A DNA stretch of 64,000 nt from Chlorocebus sabaeus (lineage: Eukaryota > Chordata > Mammalia > Primates > Cercopithecidae), in the NCBI RefSeq assembly GCF_047675955.1, contig NC_132910.1, positions 116,419,143-116,483,142 of the forward strand, in the 5' to 3' direction. Position 1 is the stretch's first letter. The number at the start of each line of letters is the position of its first letter. Below the pieces are notes generated by a model. The model did no database searches and had not been told where the DNA came from. It worked only from the letters and a program-made list of their open reading frames with translations. Of the stretch, positions 59,056-64,000 are shown one piece after another. The position numbers and the translations under genes are program-made.

Positions 59056-60150
59056 GTAAGTTCTTAAATTTTTTTATATTTTTATTATGTATTGCCTTTA
59101 GTTTAAATTTCTACATAAAACTAAATGACTGAGGCATATTTTTTAATCTACATATTCAAACAATATTTCTCACTAAATATAAAGAGCAAAGTATATTAAT
59201 TTCAGATACCCCAAACTTGACAATATGTTAAGGTTATGTATATTATTAGTTTTTCTATATAACTCTCATGCTAAACTGATACTTAATTAAAAATGTTATT
59301 ATATTTTAGGTCACAATTGGGCTCCCTAAAATCTAAAAAGAAAAACATTTGTAAAACCTAATAGAAAGATTTCTGAGAATTTTAATGAAAGTTAAAGTGG
59401 ACTAAAGCCATTAAGCTCTACAGGAAAGTAGATTTCACTGTCTGGATTAAATTAAGAGTTGCCTTAAAAATACATATTTTGATATATAAAATATTTTTTC
59501 AGAACGTTAAATACAGGTCTATAATAACATTGCTTTAAAAGTGAAACCAATTAATTTTGTTTCATTATTCAAACTGGGAAAAATACTAGAAGCGTAAAAA
59601 AAAAAGTAATGAAATAAAATACATAGGTGGTGGCTGATTTATGTCGTTTTTAGTCTTTTAGCTATTTTACACGACTTTTAGTTTAATAATTTAGCATAGT
59701 ATTACAAGCAAAAATTAAACTTTCTCTCTGCGTATCCAATTTCTTTCTGACCACGCCATTTCCATGTGTTCTCTCAGATATGAGTTAACAAGGCAAAGGA
59801 GCAGAGAAGCTATGACTCTCCTTGCTGCAGAAGGAAAATGCTCCTAGCGAACATCTGCTTTGGGTAAAATAATTTAATTGCAAAGATCATGGTGGTATGT
59901 TGAGATTTATTTCGAGGGAAGAGCAAAGAAGCAAAAGAGGGCAGTGGGAACCCTTGACACCCTCCTTCCTTATGGAATTTTATCATCAGCGGTGAAAGGG
60001 CCAAGAAAAATCTGTCTTCTTTTGCTTTCCTTTGTATCAATTTCCTCTCCTGAAATAAGGAAGTCTAAACAAAATGGTCTGGACTTTGAAATATTTTATA
60101 AATGTATGAAATATTTTATGTATATCTTTTTCTGTACACGCATGTGCAAA

Positions 60151-60199
<49 letters not shown>
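60151..60199 (+). repeat. (CA)n microsatellite
   Basis: An almost pure AC run of about 22 units (60155-60198). It is likely length-polymorphic. Confidence 0.97.
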
Positions 60200-60203
<4 letters not shown>

Positions 60204-61189
60204 CTAGCCCTTGCCATATTTAGATGTGTTCTCTGAGCAGTAAAATCCACCTTAGCTTACAAAGGCTGCTAATTTTCCTGAGATTTCCAAGCCTATTTAA
60301 ATCTATAGAACGAGTGAATGTCATTAAATGAATCTGTAGGCTCAGGATCAGTGGTTCACCTATATACCTCCAAGACCAATAATAAAAAGCATTCTAACCA
60401 AGGCTTATGTTGGGGCAATGCTCATTTAGGAAGTAACATGGACTAGACTGTGATTTATGGAGAAAGGGTGGCATAGATACATGTAGAGAGAGAGAGATAA
60501 GTTGACTGACTGCAGCAAAAATCTGCTGTTGTACCATCTGTTCAGATACTTGGCATCATTAAAACATTTATGGAATAATGTCTATTGTGTAAGTCACTAG
60601 CATAATTTTTTAGAGATTGTGGTTGAGATAGTAAATATTCAGAATTTAGGGCATTCATCAGACCTACTAAGATGGACAGGCAGGGAGCACACAGTGGTGT
60701 TACAGATGTCAGTAGGTTCGTGGGGTGCCCAGGTTAGTTCTTCTCTTTCTCTTCAACTATTCCAGCTGCCTCTCAGATACATACGTGAACTAAGAACAAC
60801 TCTTTCCACTTAGAGAAGTGGAAGGAAGCAAGGAGAGTCTTATGATACCATTTTGAATGAAATAAAAAACGTGGACTCCATGAGAAGTCAAGCAGATTCA
60901 AAACATGCAAATGAATAGATTGAAGTAGATGCTAAGTGATGTCTCCCAACACATCCTTCAATGCTGACCAGTGAGTTGTGAGACTCATCCGTGGAGGCTC
61001 GAAATGGATCTTGACATGCAGGTCCTTTCCTTCATTCCTACATGTGGGTGGTCTGAATGTTCTTGGACCACTTCTATGTTCTTGTATCATTGGAGGTCAC
61101 TCAATAAATCTGAAGTGCACTGTTAATAGTTGCTAACATTTGGTATGCATAAACTAAAATTAGCATGATACTTAAGTTTGCTAAAGACT
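60200..61189. other. Single-copy interval
   Basis: Nothing recognised beyond a short GA run at 60487-60498. Confidence 0.35.
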
Positions 61190-61320
61190 TTAATTCCATA
61201 ATCCTAGTAGATTTCCAGTGATTGAACAATATTATACAGCTCCTCTTGTACAGGAGCTAATAAATGGTAAAAGTCAAGACTAGAAGCATTTCTCACACTA
61301 GCACAGTGTTCTTAATAGTC
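61190..61320 (-). repeat. MIR fragment
   Basis: 'gaacaatattatacagctcc', 'aatggtaaaagtcaagacta' and 'agcacagtgttcttaatagt' match the reverse MIR core in order. Confidence 0.55.
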
Positions 61321-62289
61321 CATTCAGCTAAATAATGGGTTGGATCACAAAAACATAATTTTACATAGCTTCATAGTCCAGAATAGGAGGTCAAATCTAA
61401 GAAGAGGAAACTTGCATAGGAGTAGAAATTGTACACTTTTAGACTTCATTTTGAAATACCAGATGCAAAGTACAGAATTAGAGAGTCTTTGATATATATC
61501 TATATAATGTATATATAGATATATATATATTATATATATTTTCATGATAAACAAAATCACACTTTAGTAGGAACACTGATGAACTTCACTTTGTGCAGGG
61601 AAGGATGAATGGTCTGGGAAATATAAAGTTGAAAGAACTGAATATGGAGAAAGGATTTAGAGTAAGTAGTTGTCAGACGGAAAAGGGATTCATTATTCTG
61701 TAGGGTTCCGTGGCTTCATTTGTGAAAATACAGAGAAGAGATGTGTTAGACAATTCCATAAAAGGGGATGCTTTCTTCTGCATCTCAGTTTCCTACTCTG
61801 AAAGATTTTAATTTTATTACTCTTTGGGCCAGAAACAATGAGGGAACATCTACTTAGCATCTAAAATCGTGAGAACATGTAGGGAATGATGTGCTGTTCC
61901 CAGTTCTCCTGTTTGAATGAGGGACTAGTTTTATTAATTACTGGAAGTACTGCTGACTGACAGCTCTCAGGTATCACAAGGCTGTGGATTGGTACATCGA
62001 GAATCAGACATGTGTAAGGCTAGGACACACAAATAAGCTGCAAGTAGTCCAGATCTTAGAAACCCCATGATACCTATCACTGATGCCCCAGTGCCTCTCT
62101 CTCCGCTTATTCCTATTACAATATCAAGAACGCTCATTTTATAGTGAAGGAAATGGGGCAGTGGGCACAGGTCCATGGAATCTTGTGTCCCATACCACAC
62201 CCCCAGAAGCTGCAGGGTGACCAACCTAATCATTTAGGATGCTGCATACTCTCTAAATTGATAGTTTTATGATGTTGTGTCCCCAGTGG
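61321..62289. other. Single-copy interval with (TA)n run
   Basis: The TA-rich microsatellite at about 61492-61541 is the only clear feature. A reverse frame at 61967-62233 has no recognisable domain. Confidence 0.35.
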
Positions 62290-62850
62290 ATAGAATGAAT
62301 CGGCGTGAGAACCATCATTCTTTTGTCCTCTTGGAGAAACTTTGCTTGCCTTCCCCAAATCTCTGGGGTTCTGTGCATTTACATGTCTTGGTTCCCAAAA
62401 AGGAAGTGTTTCCAGCAAGTGGCCAAGTATGCATCCCACTGAACCTAAAGCTACACTGCTACCTACACACTTCAGAATCCTCAGGCCAAGGTGCCAGCAG
62501 GCAAGATGAAGAGTTGCCATCATGGCAGACATAACTTACCATGATCATCAGAAGGAGGCACAGCTGATGACACACAATCGGGGCAGGCAGGAATGTGCTT
62601 GGCAAGCAGGTGATCCATTTGGGCATTCCTTGCCCAATTTTGATGGCAAATGGATGTGTGCTGCCACCTGAGAGGAGCATGATGACAAGACGTTCACATA
62701 ACTCAGGGATGAAAGTCTAGGTCATGCCACCAGGTAAATTGCCCAGAACAGCAGAAGTGAGAACTGAGGGTGAGCAGTGTCTGGAATGGACAGAAGAAGA
62801 CAATGAGTATTGGTGGTGGCCTTGAGATCAGTAATGTGGGCTATAGTTTG
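62290..62850 (+). repeat. ERVL-like internal remnant (non-coding, decayed)
   Basis: 'catcagaaggaggcacagct', 'gcaggtgatccatttgggca', 'ctcagggatgaaagtctagg' and 'caggtaaattgcccagaaca' resemble, in order, the internal region of an ancient LTR retroelement (ERVL/MaLR class). Overlapping short frames on both strands are broken and carry no recognisable retroviral domain. Assigned from memory. Confidence 0.4.
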
Positions 62851-63079
62851 TCCTGTCCCTTTCCTTTTATCAGCTTTCCTCAGGAGAAGAATTCCATCAG
62901 AAACATGGATGAAAAGAATTCCATCAAATCATGCTTTGAGAACTTCAATCCCTCCTCAGGCTCCAACGCCACCTGCTATTCCAAGTCACTAACATCTTTC
63001 GCCTAAAACAGTGTCTTGTCTCATAGGCCCGCCATTATCCACCACATCACAGCTAGAGGGAACTGCCAGCAACAGAAGT
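62851..63079. other. Unassigned spacer
   Basis: 'agaattccatca' occurs twice (62887 and 62918) as a small direct repeat. Otherwise featureless. Confidence 0.35.
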
Positions 63080-63697
63080 CAGATCATGTCATTTTTCTGC
63101 TAAAAACACCCCCAACGGTTTTCCATTGCCCATAAAATCAACTTGAACTTCGTGGCCCCAGGCTGCTACACAGACCTCGTCTCCTACCGCTCTCGTCTCC
63201 TACTGCTCTCCCTCCTGCTCACGTGGGCCAGCCATATTGGCTTCACTCTCTCTTGAGCATGCCAAACTCCTTTCGTATCAGGAGCTTGCTCTACCCTTCT
63301 GTGCCTCGGATGCACTTTCTCCTGATCATCACATGGCTGATAGTGTCACCTCCTTTATGTCTCTGCCCAGATGTCACTTCCTCAGAGGGGTCTTTCTAGA
63401 CACTATATCTAAAATACCCTATGTCATCCATTACAACCTAACTGATTAGTTGGCTTTATTTTTTTCATTGTACATGTAACAATTTCTAATGAGATTGTTA
63501 TTTTATTATTAATATGTGATTTAGGTATTAACTATTATTTAAGTATTACTATGAGAATTCCCCACTGAGTGTAGGCTACATACATGATAATAAGTCTTTA
63601 TCTCTCTTATTTATCTTTATATCTCTAGCACCAAGAATAACACCTGGCATGCGCTAATTCCTCAGTCATTATTTATTGAATAAATGAATGATGTATA
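63080..63697 (+). repeat. L2 LINE 3' end
   Basis: 'cccccaacggttttccattg', 'gtggccccaggctgctacac', 'gagcatgccaaactcctttc', 'cagatgtcacttcctcagag' and 'cattatttattgaataaatg' give the L2 3' region to its terminus in forward orientation. The frame at 63237-63449 lies within it. Confidence 0.85.
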
Positions 63698-64000
63698 TAT
63701 AATATTTATTAAAGATTGACCAATGGGTGCCTTTAGTGAATTTGTTGCCATCATTTGCAGTGTTTTTGGCTGCTTTCCCTTTTAAAGAATAAGCCCAAAC
63801 TAGAGACCCCTCTTAAGAATATTATGAATGAAAAATCTGTATATTTATCATATTTTTTAAAACTATGCTTATTACATGACTAGGGTATATAGTATATTAG
63901 CCTGAAAAAACTTCTGCTCTCCAGCCATCTCTTAAAAGAAAGATGAGGTACTATCTTTAAAAGAACTGAAGTTACATGGACCAAATCACAGCATGGCTTA
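63698..64000. other. Single-copy right edge
   Basis: AT-rich, nothing recognised. Confidence 0.4.

Larger units (their letters stand above)
58079..60150. other. Single-copy interval with tandem duplication and one ORF-bearing exon-like segment
   Basis: No repeat family is assigned apart from the listed tandem duplication. AT content is very high from 59060 to 59700. Confidence 0.35.

Noticed and set aside
60124..60207. Threonine-histidine repeat protein
   Set aside because: It is translation of the CA microsatellite.
62230..62532. 100-codon reverse frame with an overlapping forward frame
   Set aside because: It overlaps the ERVL-like remnant and frames on both strands. No domain is recognisable.
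1..64000. CRISPR array, prokaryotic operon or tRNA/rRNA genes
   Set aside because: No spaced short repeats, ribosome binding sites, cloverleaf candidates or rRNA motifs. Repeat content is that of primate nuclear DNA.

Overview
This window looks like primate nuclear DNA, most likely human or ape. It is AT-rich and CpG-poor. It carries dimeric Alu elements, including one with AluY-like diagnostic bases, a primate L1PA-type LINE, older L1M, L2, L3 and MIR copies, MaLR/ERVL LTRs, and hAT-Charlie and Tigger DNA transposon fossils. I find no intact protein gene, tRNA, rRNA or CRISPR array. I also see no CpG island or convincing promoter. The best reading is a gene desert or the interior of a very large intron. 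The longer open frames lie mostly inside Alu or L1 copies, or occur by chance in AT-rich DNA.

Layout. 1-8 kb: two MaLR (MLT1-like) LTR pieces, one split by an Alu arm; a MER5A-like element; L3 and MIR pieces; three Alus; a long reverse-strand L2 interrupted by an L1 3' end. 8-17 kb: mostly single-copy, with MIR pieces and a forward L2 (14.47-15.78 kb) split by two reverse Alus; two stretches (9.23-9.68 and 16.75-17.24 kb) look like conserved non-coding DNA. 17.7-19.1 kb: a Tigger element that keeps a readable transposase C-terminus and was later hit by an Alu. 19-25 kb: single-copy, with a relatively CpG-rich island-like stretch at 23.56-23.93 kb. 25-34 kb: an internally inverted Alu, LTR pieces, a Tigger MITE, a split Tigger2, and a roughly 230-bp duplicated block (28.97 and 30.90 kb). 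36.95-40.2 kb: a 2.07-kb L1PA-type insertion with clean target duplications, followed by an L1M copy with a 5' inversion inside a MIR. 41-47.9 kb: Alus, an MSTA-like LTR, an old reverse L1, MIR and MER5A. 48-53 kb: single-copy. 53.2-54.1 kb: a hAT element and a full-length solo MLT2-type LTR with a 5-bp target duplication. 56.8-57.9 kb: a second L1 with 5' inversion and intact target duplications. 58-64 kb: single-copy, a 118-bp tandem duplication, a CA microsatellite, an ERVL-like internal remnant and a final L2.

Nothing here forms a pathway. What stands out is the record of retrotransposition, including three twin-priming inversions (one in an Alu, which is rare), the local duplications, and a few short exon-like segments bounded by good splice signals. 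Those exons are hypotheses only. Repeat family names come from my memory of consensus sequences, and the subfamily level is tentative throughout.
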